DNA from: Algoriphagus machipongonensis | GTDB taxonomy: Bacteria; Bacteroidota; Bacteroidia; Cytophagales; Cyclobacteriaceae | Reading direction: 5' to 3' | Length of the DNA stretch: 64,000 nucleotides | NCBI RefSeq assembly: GCF_000166275.1 | Contig: NZ_CM001023.1 | Span: 1,925,001-1,989,000, forward strand | Part shown: positions 34,305 to 43,226 of the stretch, piece by piece | How the letters are laid out: the number at the start of each line of letters is the position of its first letter | How positions within the stretch are numbered: the stretch's first letter is position 1 | Notes under the pieces: generated by a model | What the model was told of the DNA's origin: nothing | What the model saw: the letters and a program-made list of their open reading frames with translations, nothing else | Databases searched by the model: none | Program-made: the position numbers and the translations under genes

Positions 34305-35923
34305 TAAAATTCGATCCCTCTTTTCCGATCCTTTGGCTAATAGTTTTTGTGATATTCCTCACTGCGATTTTGGGGGCTCAAATGGTTTTTACTTTTAAGT
34401 CAAAAATCACCAAACAGCAAAAAATAATACGTGGGGCTATTTATGGATTTATTTATTTATCGCTATTGGGTTTTATTTTTCAGCCCACATGGCAAACAGA
34501 ACTGACTTCAGAACCTGTTTTAGTTTATTCCGACGATGTGACTTCAGAAGAACTTAAATACCTTAGGGATAGCTTAGACCTTAGGAAATCACTTTCAATC
34601 GAAAAGTATTCAGGGGAAGGGAATCCAGTGTACTTGGTAGGAAGTAGATTCTCAGACGTAGAGCTAAATCTACTTTCTGGAAAAGAGATTCAATTACTGT
34701 CAAATCGCTCTTCAGTTGGGTTAGAGTTCATTATTTGGAAAGGTTTTGTGAGGCAAGGTGAACTTCAGAAAATTATTGGGAAAACCGGTAGTGATAGCGC
34801 TGCAAGTGTAATATTAAAAGCAGGGGAGTTGATTATTGCAGAAGATTCTATTCATGCTGGGCAAAGAAATTTTGAACTTCAGTTTACATCGGAAATCATA
34901 GGTAGAAATGAATTTGAACTTGTATTAAATAATGAGAGCTTAGGGCAGGTTCGGTTTTTTTCATCTCCTTCCAGTCCAAAAAGTTATGACTTAAGGTTTT
35001 CCTATCCAGGACCAGAATCTCGTTTTTTAGGTCAGTTTTTAGCTGGAAAATCAGAATATGTGAAAGAGAATATTCAAATTTCCAGAAGTAGTGAAATCCG
35101 ATCAGTTTCTAAAGACTTGGATTCCGTACGAATCATTATTGCTGACGTTGATCAACTTAAATCGAAGAAGACCTTAAACGATTTTGAAAATACTGCCATG
35201 GCGGCTTTTTTAATTGATTCTTATGAGCCCAAAAAGGAAGCAGCTGACTTAAATAAATTGTATCAGACTGATTTTGAAGTACAGAAAATTTCTGAAGAAG
35301 AATCCAGAGTTTTAGAGTCTGGCCTGGAAGCTTTACCATTTCAATTTGTTCCTAAAGCAGGACAGAAGTTATTAATGGAAAATGCTGTTGCAATTCAAAA
35401 TGTCGGCGGCAAGAAGATAGGTATGAGCCTTATCAACCAATCTTTCCCCATGTACCTCAGTGGTGATACCTTAACTTATCAATTGATTTGGAGTGAAATT
35501 TTAGGGGAGCTCTATCCCGATGAAGATGAAAATTGGAAAATGGATGCCCCGGTTTTTGAAGGCCTATCAAGTATTTTGACTTTTAATTCCAGAAACAATA
35601 CAGATGAATTTACTTTGATAGGAGGGGATACACTCTTTTTTCATCAAGATATAATCAACCCTTTTTCTCAATTCACACAAGTCACGCTATCAGATTCTGG
35701 TTGGATAAACCTCTCAGATACTTTAGAGATTCCAGTTTACGGTGAAAAAGAATTTGGAGATGTAAGTGCAAGAATGAGATTGGCCAATTTCTTAAAAAAT
35801 CAATCCATGAAAGCTGAAACAGTGCTTCCAAATGCAGTTGAGGTTAGAGTTTCAGATTGGGTATGGTTAGTACTTTTCTTGATTGGCTTCGGGGTTTTAT
35901 GGTTTGAGCCACGAATTCGATAG
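34301..35923 (+). CDS. Membrane protein of the MoxR/DUF58 operon (BatA/glutamine-amidotransferase-like)
   Basis: 540 residues. Two helices near the N-terminus (about 10-30 and 43-61) and one at the C-terminus (WVWLVLFLIGFGVLWFEPRIR) flank a long periplasmic part. The topology matches proteins annotated as glutamine-amidotransferase-like or VWA-like that end MoxR clusters in Bacteroidota, but I see no catalytic Cys nucleophile and no MIDAS motif. The start overlaps the upstream stop (ATGA). A T7 run follows the stop without a hairpin. Probable structural partner of the BatA-like protein. Confidence 0.72.
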   Translation: MIKFDPSFPILWLIVFVIFLTAILGAQMVFTFKSKITKQQKIIRGAIYGFIYLSLLGFIFQPTWQTELTSEPVLVYSDDVTSEELKYLRDSLDLRKSLSIEKYSGEGNPVYLVGSRFSDVELNLLSGKEIQLLSNRSSVGLEFIIWKGFVRQGELQKIIGKTGSDSAASVILKAGELIIAEDSIHAGQRNFELQFTSEIIGRNEFELVLNNESLGQVRFFSSPSSPKSYDLRFSYPGPESRFLGQFLAGKSEYVKENIQISRSSEIRSVSKDLDSVRIIIADVDQLKSKKTLNDFENTAMAAFLIDSYEPKKEAADLNKLYQTDFEVQKISEEESRVLESGLEALPFQFVPKAGQKLLMENAVAIQNVGGKKIGMSLINQSFPMYLSGDTLTYQLIWSEILGELYPDEDENWKMDAPVFEGLSSILTFNSRNNTDEFTLIGGDTLFFHQDIINPFSQFTQVTLSDSGWINLSDTLEIPVYGEKEFGDVSARMRLANFLKNQSMKAETVLPNAVEVRVSDWVWLVLFLIGFGVLWFEPRIR

Positions 35924-35984
35924 TGTTTTTTTAAATGTCTGTTGCATTTATTCATCCTATCCCGTTAGGGTATAAAAAACCAGC

Positions 35985-36143
35985 ATGAAGACATTTCTCA
36001 GACTGACTTTACTATTGTTCTTTTTCGGCCTTACGCTGAATCAAGAATCTGTAGAAAGAAGGAAAGAAAAATGTCAGGTAATCGAAAATGGGTTGGCAAT
36101 AAGTGAGAAATCTAAAATGTATCATTTATCAAAATTTCACTAG
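35985..36143 (+). CDS. Small ORF with signal peptide, 52 aa hypothetical
   Basis: In the 313-base gap before the sigma factor gene, ATG 35985 opens a 52-residue frame. Its N-terminus MKTFLRLTLLLFFFGLTLNQ is a convincing signal peptide, followed by a charged stretch (ESVERRKEKCQVIE) with one cysteine. No family is recognised. It could be a genuine secreted peptide or the remnant of a larger gene. Expression is not shown by anything in the sequence; the rest of the gap has no clear feature. Confidence 0.35.
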   Translation: MKTFLRLTLLLFFFGLTLNQESVERRKEKCQVIENGLAISEKSKMYHLSKFH

Positions 36144-36236
36144 ATAGATTAATCGGTTGTATAAAATAGCGGGCGAGGAATGAAAATTAATGAGAAATTG
36201 CGGCCAAATTAGTTGATTTAGAAATAGCGTATTGAA

Positions 36237-36785
36237 TTGAACTATACGGATGAGGAACTGGTCTCCGGTTGCAAACGGGGATCCTCCAAACACGAGGAAT
36301 TATTCTATAAAAAATATTATGGCTATGTCATGGGGATAAGTCTGTCCTATTCGAAGGACAGGGATTTGGCTCTGGAAATAGCGAATGATTCTTTTTTGAA
36401 ATTTTTTAGCTCTATCAAAAAAGTAGAAAGTTTCCAGACGGTAAAAGCATTTCTCCGACGTATTACAGTCAATACCGCTATAGATTATTATAGAAAGAAT
36501 AAAAAGTATCAAAGTCATTCAGACTTAGAAATAGAAATACCTAATCAAAACGAAGTGAATGCTTTGTCGAGTTTAGGGTTTGAAGATATTATCAAATTAA
36601 TAAACCAATTGCAGGAGGATTTAAAACTCGTTTTTAACCTCTATGAAGTGGAAGGTTATAGCCATAAAGAAATAGCTGGAAGGTTGGGAATAACTGAAGG
36701 TTCATCTCGTGTTTATCTCACCCGAGCTAAAGCCAAACTTCGTCAACTGGTTCATTTACATTTACAAGAATATGAAGGAAGATAA
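36237..36785 (+). CDS. ECF-type RNA polymerase sigma factor
   Basis: 182 residues from a TTG start. Region 2 contains the core-binding helix ALEIANDSFLKFFSSIKKVE and the -10-binding helix VKAFLRRITVNTAIDYYRKNKK; region 4 contains the helix-turn-helix YSHKEIAGRLGITEGSSRVYLTRAKAKLRQL. It directs polymerase to a small regulon, usually under control of the protein encoded next. The following gene starts 14 bases inside it, so the two are translationally coupled. The target promoters are not identifiable here. Confidence 0.93.
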   Translation: MNYTDEELVSGCKRGSSKHEELFYKKYYGYVMGISLSYSKDRDLALEIANDSFLKFFSSIKKVESFQTVKAFLRRITVNTAIDYYRKNKKYQSHSDLEIEIPNQNEVNALSSLGFEDIIKLINQLQEDLKLVFNLYEVEGYSHKEIAGRLGITEGSSRVYLTRAKAKLRQLVHLHLQEYEGR

Positions 36786-38229
36786 GACCGATAAATGGAT
36801 TGCTTCTTCATTGAAAAAACATCAAGAAGAAGGAAACTTGCCTTACGAGGCAGGGGCGTGGGAAAGCTTCCAGAAACATAGGAATGCAAAGAAAACACGA
36901 AAATTATACTATTGGAGTGGTGCAGTAGCGGCGACTTTATTGGCTGTGGTTGCGGTCTATCAGGTGCTAAATACAGAAGTGAGTCTTGATGATTCTACAA
37001 GCTCAGATACCAAAGAGATTCTAGCAGACCAATCAACCCAACAACAAAGCACAATTCCAGATATGCCTACAATGAGTGATTCGAATCAGTTCAATCAGGG
37101 AGGAGTAGAGCGAATTCAGGATAAATCAATTAATCCAGAAGAGAATCTGGGTTCTAAACCAACGCAAGTTCCAACTCTCAATATGGGTACTGAATTATTG
37201 GCAGAAGCCAAAACTACGGAAACATCTGATCCAGAGGTAGAGAACAATGCTGTAGAGAAGCCCAAGCAGGTAGAAAATAAGGTTTCATCTGAATCTAACA
37301 AAGTTGAAAACAAAGCTTTAGCTCAAACTAATAAAGAGGAAGAGTCTAATGAACTGAATTCAAAAGCAATGGAGAAAAAGCCATTGACTACTTCTAGTCA
37401 ACTGGCAGAATTGACTCAAAGCAATGAGGAAGCAACTACTATTCTTAAGGAAGAAGTTGTTATTGCTCAAGGAAAGCAAAACAGGACAGAAGAAAAATCT
37501 CCAGAAAAGCTTGTTGCAGAATCTGCAGTTATCGACGAGAAAGATTTTCCTGAAATACCAAAGGAACAAACGAAAGTTCTATTGGCGATGGGTGTAACTC
37601 CTGGATTTGGCTCATCCCAACAAAATGACATGATGATGACGGCATCTAGCATTGGTTTGGGGATGCAAGTAGATATTGAGCTTCCAGGTAAGATGACTTT
37701 AGGCTCTGGAGTGGGAGTGAACTATCTCAACCAGAAAAATGAAACTCAGAGTGATTTGATCCTACAAGGATACAAAACTAGCCGGGTGGAAAAGCAAGAT
37801 ATTCAGCAGGTGCAGATAGAGATGCCCGTATATATCAAATACCCCATCACAAGGAATAATTCTGTCTCAGTACAGGCAGGTTTTTCTAACCTGTATGCGA
37901 TTAATCAAAATGGTGAGCAACTAACGACAGTAAATGAGCAGTTTGCTGTGAATAATTCGGATAATATGCTGAGTTCTTCAAGTAGTGCCTTTGCTTTAGC
38001 CACTCGACCTGTTTCACAACAGCAGGATTTACCAAGTCCGGAAGGAAAGTTCTATCCTTTTGCGACGTTAAATTTAGGAGTGAACTTTAAGGTATTCGAA
38101 TCAAAGAAAATAAACTACATGGTTATGCCATTTTATAACCATCAACTTAAATCTATTTCAGGTTTTGGATCAAACTACGGAATGTTTGGTGCAAGTTTAA
38201 AATTGAAGTTTGGTGGGGGAGAAAAGTAA
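36772..38229 (+). CDS. Putative sigma-factor partner with inner-membrane anchor and outer-membrane beta-barrel-like C-terminus
   Basis: 485 residues from ATG 36772, the start that follows the sigma factor with a 14-base overlap. Layout: a 45-residue cytoplasmic part (MKEDKTDKWIASSLKKHQEE) of the size of a short anti-sigma domain, one membrane helix (about 46-65, WSGAVAATLLAVVAVYQVL), a long Glu/Thr/Ser/Lys-rich linker (about 70-260), then strands typical of the PorT/OMP_b-brl group (MGVTPGFGSS, LGSGVGVNYLNQKN, VQIEMPVYIKYPI, end SLKLKFGG). Joining an inner-membrane anchor and a barrel-like domain suggests an envelope sensor controlling the sigma factor. The barrel assignment is by pattern. 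Confidence 0.72.
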   Translation: MKEDKTDKWIASSLKKHQEEGNLPYEAGAWESFQKHRNAKKTRKLYYWSGAVAATLLAVVAVYQVLNTEVSLDDSTSSDTKEILADQSTQQQSTIPDMPTMSDSNQFNQGGVERIQDKSINPEENLGSKPTQVPTLNMGTELLAEAKTTETSDPEVENNAVEKPKQVENKVSSESNKVENKALAQTNKEEESNELNSKAMEKKPLTTSSQLAELTQSNEEATTILKEEVVIAQGKQNRTEEKSPEKLVAESAVIDEKDFPEIPKEQTKVLLAMGVTPGFGSSQQNDMMMTASSIGLGMQVDIELPGKMTLGSGVGVNYLNQKNETQSDLILQGYKTSRVEKQDIQQVQIEMPVYIKYPITRNNSVSVQAGFSNLYAINQNGEQLTTVNEQFAVNNSDNMLSSSSSAFALATRPVSQQQDLPSPEGKFYPFATLNLGVNFKVFESKKINYMVMPFYNHQLKSISGFGSNYGMFGASLKLKFGGGEK

Positions 38230-38254
38230 AAAATGAAGAAAATTTAGGTTGATC

Positions 38255-38277
38255 TGGGAATTTTATCCCGTTTTTTT
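38255..38277 (+). terminator. Short terminator after the sigma-partner gene
   Basis: ggga (38256-38259) and tccc (38266-38269) form a short hairpin followed by seven T (38271-38277), 26 bases after the stop. The stem is only four pairs, so the call is moderate. Confidence 0.45.
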
Positions 38278-38363
38278 ACAAATGAGTAATATTTTTTTTG
38301 CTATTTAGAAAGTTGTAATAAAACTGAATTGTTTTATCAATTAATCTATAAACCTATTTTACC

Positions 38364-38747
38364 ATGTTTACTCATACCAAAGCCTTTGGCGGATTCTCCG
38401 TCGATGACCTTCAGGAAGCTCGAGAGTTTTATGATCAAGTCTTGGGGGTTGAAGTGAAAAAATTACCAATGGGATTACTTTCCCTTAAATTTCAAGAGGA
38501 CAATCAAGTACTTGTTTATTCCAAAGGCAATCACGAACCTGCAAACTTTACCATACTTAATTTTTGCGTTGAAGATATTGAGGAGGCAGTCCAAAGTTTA
38601 AGTGAAAAAGGGGTTGTCTTTGAAGCTTATGATGGGAATATCCAGACTGACGCCAACGGGATTTGTAGGAAAGACGAGCATTTAATCGCATGGTTTAAAG
38701 ACCCTGCGGGAAATATCCTTTCCTTAGTTCAGGAGGATAAATCCTAA
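38364..38747 (+). CDS. VOC (glyoxalase/bleomycin-resistance fold) family protein
   Basis: 127 residues, one VOC domain with two beta-alpha-beta3 halves: FTHTKAFGGFSVDDLQEAREFYDQVLGVEV in the first and FCVEDIEEAVQSLSEKGV in the second, ending AWFKDPAGNILSLVQED, the usual family tail. The first half's position usually held by a His metal ligand and the terminal Glu (VQED) are present in part. Members are metal-dependent lyases, dioxygenases or binding proteins; the activity of this one cannot be read off. Single gene with a bidirectional terminator downstream. Confidence 0.9.
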   Translation: MFTHTKAFGGFSVDDLQEAREFYDQVLGVEVKKLPMGLLSLKFQEDNQVLVYSKGNHEPANFTILNFCVEDIEEAVQSLSEKGVVFEAYDGNIQTDANGICRKDEHLIAWFKDPAGNILSLVQEDKS

Positions 38748-38853
38748 GCCTTAAAGTTCAAACACTCGTCTTAATAGGCTCATTTTACTTTGAGAAAAAT
38801 TCTCTTGTTAATTGATCTCTTTGTCAAGTGACAATACTACACCCTGTAAAAGC

Positions 38854-38892
38854 AAAAAAAAATCCCCGCGGATATTCTCCACGGGGATTTTT
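38854..38892. terminator. Bidirectional terminator between VOC and DUF4397 genes
   Basis: Arms 38858-38868 (aaaaatccccg) and 38882-38892 (cggggattttt) pair perfectly over 11 positions with a 13-base loop. The A-run before and the T-run after give U-tracts in both directions, as expected between convergent genes. Confidence 0.88.
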
Positions 38893-38910
38893 AAGTTTTT
38901 GACCTACCTA

Positions 38911-39639
38911 TTAAAAGTTGGTGTAGTTTGTTACTAGTTGCAAATCTAGTTTTGTTTTTTCATCAGTTGCAGAAACCAAGCCTCTAAGAATTAGGGTGTA
39001 AATTCTATTTCCTCTCAACTCAATGTCTGTAGCAGAAACCAAAGTCTCACCGCTCGTAGTTGATTTTACGACGAAGTCATAAACTCCGCTTTCCATTTCC
39101 TGGAAATCACTAGATTCTAAAGAAGCTAGGTCTGTCACGATATCAGTGTTCTCCCCCGTGATTTCTAAAGAGACACTTCCTGCATCAGGAGAAATATTCA
39201 CTAATCTAAATTGAGAAGTTTCATTCGTTGTTTCACCCCAATTGTCAGGAATCATGATTGCATCCACATTATCAAAATTGTTTACCAGAAATAAGGAGTA
39301 AACACTGTCTGCTTTGACCATGAAATCTTTCTGGAGGAAAGAGCTCAAAGAATTCACATTGGTAAATTTAAATGTACGCTCGCCAATATAAAATGGGCTA
39401 TAACTTAACCCTTGCGTATAGCTGATTGGGAAATTATTGACTTTGTTTTGATCTGCATAAATGTCCGTATCTGGAGCATCTGGAGAACCATGATAAATCA
39501 ATACATATCCTGCCGGAGGTAATGGGGTGTTGTTGTCATCATCAAGACAACTTGTTAAAGTAAAAGTAGCTCCAATTACTGCCAAGGAAAGTAGTACTTT
39601 AAAGCGATTTTTTGACCAGTTTTTTACTTTGTTAAACAT
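38911..39639 (-). CDS. DUF4397 domain lipoprotein
   Basis: 242 residues. A cytoplasmic-side start (MFNKVKNWSKNRFK) precedes the hydrophobic stretch and lipobox TLTSC (Cys31), followed by DDDNN, an acidic pattern associated with surface lipoproteins in this phylum. The body begins with the DUF4397 signature GYVLIYHGSPDAPDTDIYAD and has two beta-sandwich-like halves, the second starting FRLVNISPDAGSVSLEI. DUF4397 proteins are cell-surface proteins of unknown function. Divergent from the susC gene across a 371-base spacer. Confidence 0.88.
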   Translation of the reverse strand: MFNKVKNWSKNRFKVLLSLAVIGATFTLTSCLDDDNNTPLPPAGYVLIYHGSPDAPDTDIYADQNKVNNFPISYTQGLSYSPFYIGERTFKFTNVNSLSSFLQKDFMVKADSVYSLFLVNNFDNVDAIMIPDNWGETTNETSQFRLVNISPDAGSVSLEITGENTDIVTDLASLESSDFQEMESGVYDFVVKSTTSGETLVSATDIELRGNRIYTLILRGLVSATDEKTKLDLQLVTNYTNF

Positions 39640-40010
39640 ATTAGATGGTTTAATTTTTTTACTCTACCGAGACGCAGGCAAAATTCAAAACGCTTCAAGA
39701 GATGAAGGTTTTTTTTAAAAAAAACACGGTTCCGGTTTTAATGAAAGTATAAACTGCTGGGACTCTATTTGATTTTGAAATTATCATAGGTGATTAAGCT
39801 TTTTCTTATGATAAAAGTTTTAAATCACCTCTAAAAACCAAATAAAGCCATTCAAAAACAAGAATACCTTCCTTTTTTGATCAATTGTTCACTGTTCCGG
39901 GCCTAATAAAACTCCAAAATTTACATTGAAATCGTTTTAGTCATCGCTATTAACTAGTGATTGGGTTTGATTTCAGTAGTTATTTTAACCAGTAAATCAT
40001 AAAACAACGT
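39640..40010. other. Intergenic region between DUF4397 gene and susC, with nested inverted repeats
   Basis: 371 bases without an ORF of note. It contains an 18-base palindrome of T8A8 bounded by G and C (39708-39725), and two interlocking inverted repeats: TTATCATA (39781-39788) with TATGATAA (39807-39814), and AGGTGATT (39788-39795) with AATCACCT (39823-39830). These could serve as a regulator site or a pseudoknot. The susC promoter should lie between here and 40010, but no exact TAnnTTTG is seen. Confidence 0.5.
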
Positions 40011-43000
40011 ATGAAAAATTTTACTAGAAAGTATTATTTGTTGTTGATCCTGTTCTTGTGTGTTGGACATGTATACGCACAGGATATTCAAGTTTCGGGA
40101 ACGGTAATAGATGGTGCTTCAGGATTAAGTTTGCCTGGAGTAAACGTGATTGAAGCATCAAGTAAGGAAAGTGGTGCTATCAATGGAGTGGCAACCGACG
40201 CTAATGGGAAGTATAGTATTACAGTTCCCAGTGATGCGGTATTGGTGTTTAGTTTTTTGGGTTATGAATCCCAAGAAATCTCTGTAAATGGAAGGACTAG
40301 TATTGAGGTGACTTTGGGAGAGGATGAATCTCAACTTGACGAAGTCGTAGTAGTAGGGTACGGTACCCAAGAGAAATCTGAAGTTACCGGTGCAGTATCC
40401 GTTGTCAAGATGGACGAAAATGTACAGATTCCGGCAACTAATGTGAAGAACCTTTTGGCAGGGAATGCCTCTGGTTTATTAACCAATCAAAACCCAGGCT
40501 TGCCAGGTGCAGATAATTCAGATTTGAGTATCAGAGGATTTGGATCACCACTAGTAATAGTCGATGGTATAGAGTCTTATCTAGATCGATTGGATCCCAA
40601 TGATATTGAGACAATCACAGTTTTAAAAGATGCATCTGCTGCTATTTATGGAGCCCGAGCTGGAAATGGGGTAATACTTGTGACTACTAAGCGAGGAAAA
40701 GCTGGGGTAACAGATGTGAATTACCATGGATATATTGGATTCCAACAGGCAACTGTATTTCCTGAGCAATCCAACGCTGCAGAATATTTGGAGATGTCCC
40801 GTGCAGGGGCTTTCAACAGGCAATATGATCCTACAGATCCCTCGAAAGAAATAAATTATGGAGAATTTACAGAGGAATTTCTTGAGGAATATAGAAACGG
40901 AACGCGCCAAAGTTATGATTGGGTGAAGGATCTGATCCGAACTGGTGGCTCTAAAATCGCCTCACATAATGTCAGTGCTAGAGGAGGATCTGAAAAAGTA
41001 AGATACTATGTATCTGCAGGGGTTTTAAATCAAGATGGGATTTTCAATGGTGATTACGATTACAAAAAATTTAATATCACCAATAACCTAGATGCAGATA
41101 TTTCTAAAGACTTAGTCTTAAGTATTACTACTTCTTATATCAACGAAACCCGTGATTATGCTGCAGATGGAACAGGTGCCATCTGGACAGCGCTTAGAAC
41201 TGCACAACCATTTTTTCAAACAGAATTACCAGACCCAGATAGAGTTCCTTACAGTGGATTTACAGAAAGATCTCCAAGAGCAGGAACCCAAAAGAAATTT
41301 TCAGGATATAACCTAACCAAATTAGAGACTATAGCAGCAGCTTTCGAATTGAAGTACAATGTCCCATTCGTACCTGGATTGACTTTGGGAGGTAAAGTTA
41401 ATGCAAGATTTAGGAAGCTATACAACGAGCGATTGAATAAGCCTTACGATGTGTTTCAATATGTTCCTGAAACAGATGAATATATCTTCAGAGGAAATGT
41501 CAGTGACAATAATTTCAGAAAGGAATATTATGGAGATCCTCAAAGAAGGATTTTATCCAGAGTCTATTTAGATTACCAGAAAATTTTCAATGAAAAGCAT
41601 AAAATAGGATTTTTAGCATTTGCCGAAAAAGAGCAAAATGAGGACAATACCCTTTTTGCACAACGTAGAAATTTACTTTCTCCAAATATTCCTCAAATCT
41701 CTGCAGGAGATGATGCATTGACTACTACTGGAGGAAATGGTGTCCCTGTAGAATATTCACGAATCAGTTTTGCTGGTAGGTTAAACTACGCTTTTGATGA
41801 GAAATATTTGCTTCAGGCTACTTTAAGAGCTGATGCTAGTTCCAAATTCTCTCCCGAAGTGAGATGGGGTTATTTCCCTTCTATTTCTGCAGGATGGAAC
41901 ATGCATCAGGAAAATTTCTTGATGAATAACAGTTTTATTGATCAGTTGAAATGGAGAGTGAGCTATTCTCAAACAGGGATTGATAGCAATGTCGGAAATA
42001 CTGCATTTGAATATTTAAGTGGATTTTCGGAGTTGAATACCGTGTATTATTTCGCACAGGGAATTCCGACTACTCCTATTCAAACTGTTGGTCTACCTAA
42101 TGAACTGATTACTTGGGAAGAAACAACATTATACAATACAGGCATTGATTTTGCCTTTTTGAGAGGACAGGTTTATGGTAGCTTCGAAGGGTTTTATAGA
42201 AAAAGAGAAGGATTGCTAAGGATTCCTTTGGAAGGTCTTCCTTCTACTTTTGGAGCCAATCTTCCTCAACAAAATCTTGATTCCAGATCAGATCGTGGAT
42301 TTGAGTTCAATCTTGGATATAAAACTCAGGTTGGAAAGGTCAAATTTGATATTGCAGGTAATTTCACCTATGCCAGACAGAAGTATGAGAAGTACCAAGA
42401 GGATATCGATGTAACTGATCCCAATCAGGTAAGAATAGATCAGAATTCAGGCAATTTTGTCAATAGGACTTTTGGTTACGTTACTGACGGATTGATTAAT
42501 TCCCAGCAGGAATTAGAAACTTATATTTCCTCCCATTCATTTGAAACACTCAATGGTAGCCCACAGGTAGGTGATATTCGTTATGTGGACGTCAGCGGAC
42601 CAGATGGTAATCCTGATGGAGTTATCAACCGATTTGATATTCAGCAAATTGGATATGGGGCACTTCCGGAAATTAATTTCGGATTAAATCTTAGCGTTGC
42701 TTACGAAGGGTTTTCACTAAGGACCTTATGGCAAGGTGGTTCAAGATTCAACGTGAATGTTAATGGTTTCTATAGAAATCCATTCGATAACCAGGCGGTT
42801 TCATTAAAAATTCATAACCAATATAGCTGGGTTCAGGATCCATCCAACCCTGGGATAGGGTCAAACCCTAACGCTGAATTACCTGCGTTTAACGATAATG
42901 GTTCCAGACCTTGGAACAACTATCTATCGGATTTTTGGTATAAAGATGCTACCTATATCAGGTTGAAATCTGCTGTCTTGAACTACAGTTTCAACAAAGC

Positions 43001-43181
43001 GCTACTCAATAAAATCAAAGTTAAAAGCCTTGATTTATACGTGTCCGGAGATAACCTTTTGTCATTTAACAAATTGGGTATTTACAAGAAAATCATTGAT
43101 CCTGAGCAATCTGATTCTTTGGGAAGTTTCACCTTGCCTGTATTACGAACATATACTTTCGGTGTACGGATAGGTATCTAA
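40011..43181 (+). CDS. susC-like: SusC/RagA-family TonB-linked outer membrane transporter
   Basis: 1056 residues. Signal peptide (MKNFTRKYYLLLILFLCVGHVYAQD), an N-terminal carboxypeptidase-regulatory-like domain (about 28-110; ISVNGRTSIEVTLGED), the SusC linker VVVVGYGTQEKSEVTGAVSVV at about 112-132, the plug domain with LSIRGFGSPLVIVDGIE, and the long 22-strand barrel ending in TYTFGVRIGI. It imports oligosaccharides across the outer membrane using TonB energy, together with the SusD lid encoded next. Co-located sulfatases suggest a sulfated substrate. The gene name is by family, not by orthology to Bacteroides thetaiotaomicron SusC. Confidence 0.95.
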   Translation: MKNFTRKYYLLLILFLCVGHVYAQDIQVSGTVIDGASGLSLPGVNVIEASSKESGAINGVATDANGKYSITVPSDAVLVFSFLGYESQEISVNGRTSIEVTLGEDESQLDEVVVVGYGTQEKSEVTGAVSVVKMDENVQIPATNVKNLLAGNASGLLTNQNPGLPGADNSDLSIRGFGSPLVIVDGIESYLDRLDPNDIETITVLKDASAAIYGARAGNGVILVTTKRGKAGVTDVNYHGYIGFQQATVFPEQSNAAEYLEMSRAGAFNRQYDPTDPSKEINYGEFTEEFLEEYRNGTRQSYDWVKDLIRTGGSKIASHNVSARGGSEKVRYYVSAGVLNQDGIFNGDYDYKKFNITNNLDADISKDLVLSITTSYINETRDYAADGTGAIWTALRTAQPFFQTELPDPDRVPYSGFTERSPRAGTQKKFSGYNLTKLETIAAAFELKYNVPFVPGLTLGGKVNARFRKLYNERLNKPYDVFQYVPETDEYIFRGNVSDNNFRKEYYGDPQRRILSRVYLDYQKIFNEKHKIGFLAFAEKEQNEDNTLFAQRRNLLSPNIPQISAGDDALTTTGGNGVPVEYSRISFAGRLNYAFDEKYLLQATLRADASSKFSPEVRWGYFPSISAGWNMHQENFLMNNSFIDQLKWRVSYSQTGIDSNVGNTAFEYLSGFSELNTVYYFAQGIPTTPIQTVGLPNELITWEETTLYNTGIDFAFLRGQVYGSFEGFYRKREGLLRIPLEGLPSTFGANLPQQNLDSRSDRGFEFNLGYKTQVGKVKFDIAGNFTYARQKYEKYQEDIDVTDPNQVRIDQNSGNFVNRTFGYVTDGLINSQQELETYISSHSFETLNGSPQVGDIRYVDVSGPDGNPDGVINRFDIQQIGYGALPEINFGLNLSVAYEGFSLRTLWQGGSRFNVNVNGFYRNPFDNQAVSLKIHNQYSWVQDPSNPGIGSNPNAELPAFNDNGSRPWNNYLSDFWYKDATYIRLKSAVLNYSFNKALLNKIKVKSLDLYVSGDNLLSFNKLGIYKKIIDPEQSDSLGSFTLPVLRTYTFGVRIGI

Positions 43182-43226
43182 CAGGAAGAAATGATTGGAT
43201 TTGTTAAACAAATCACTCTAAAAGAA

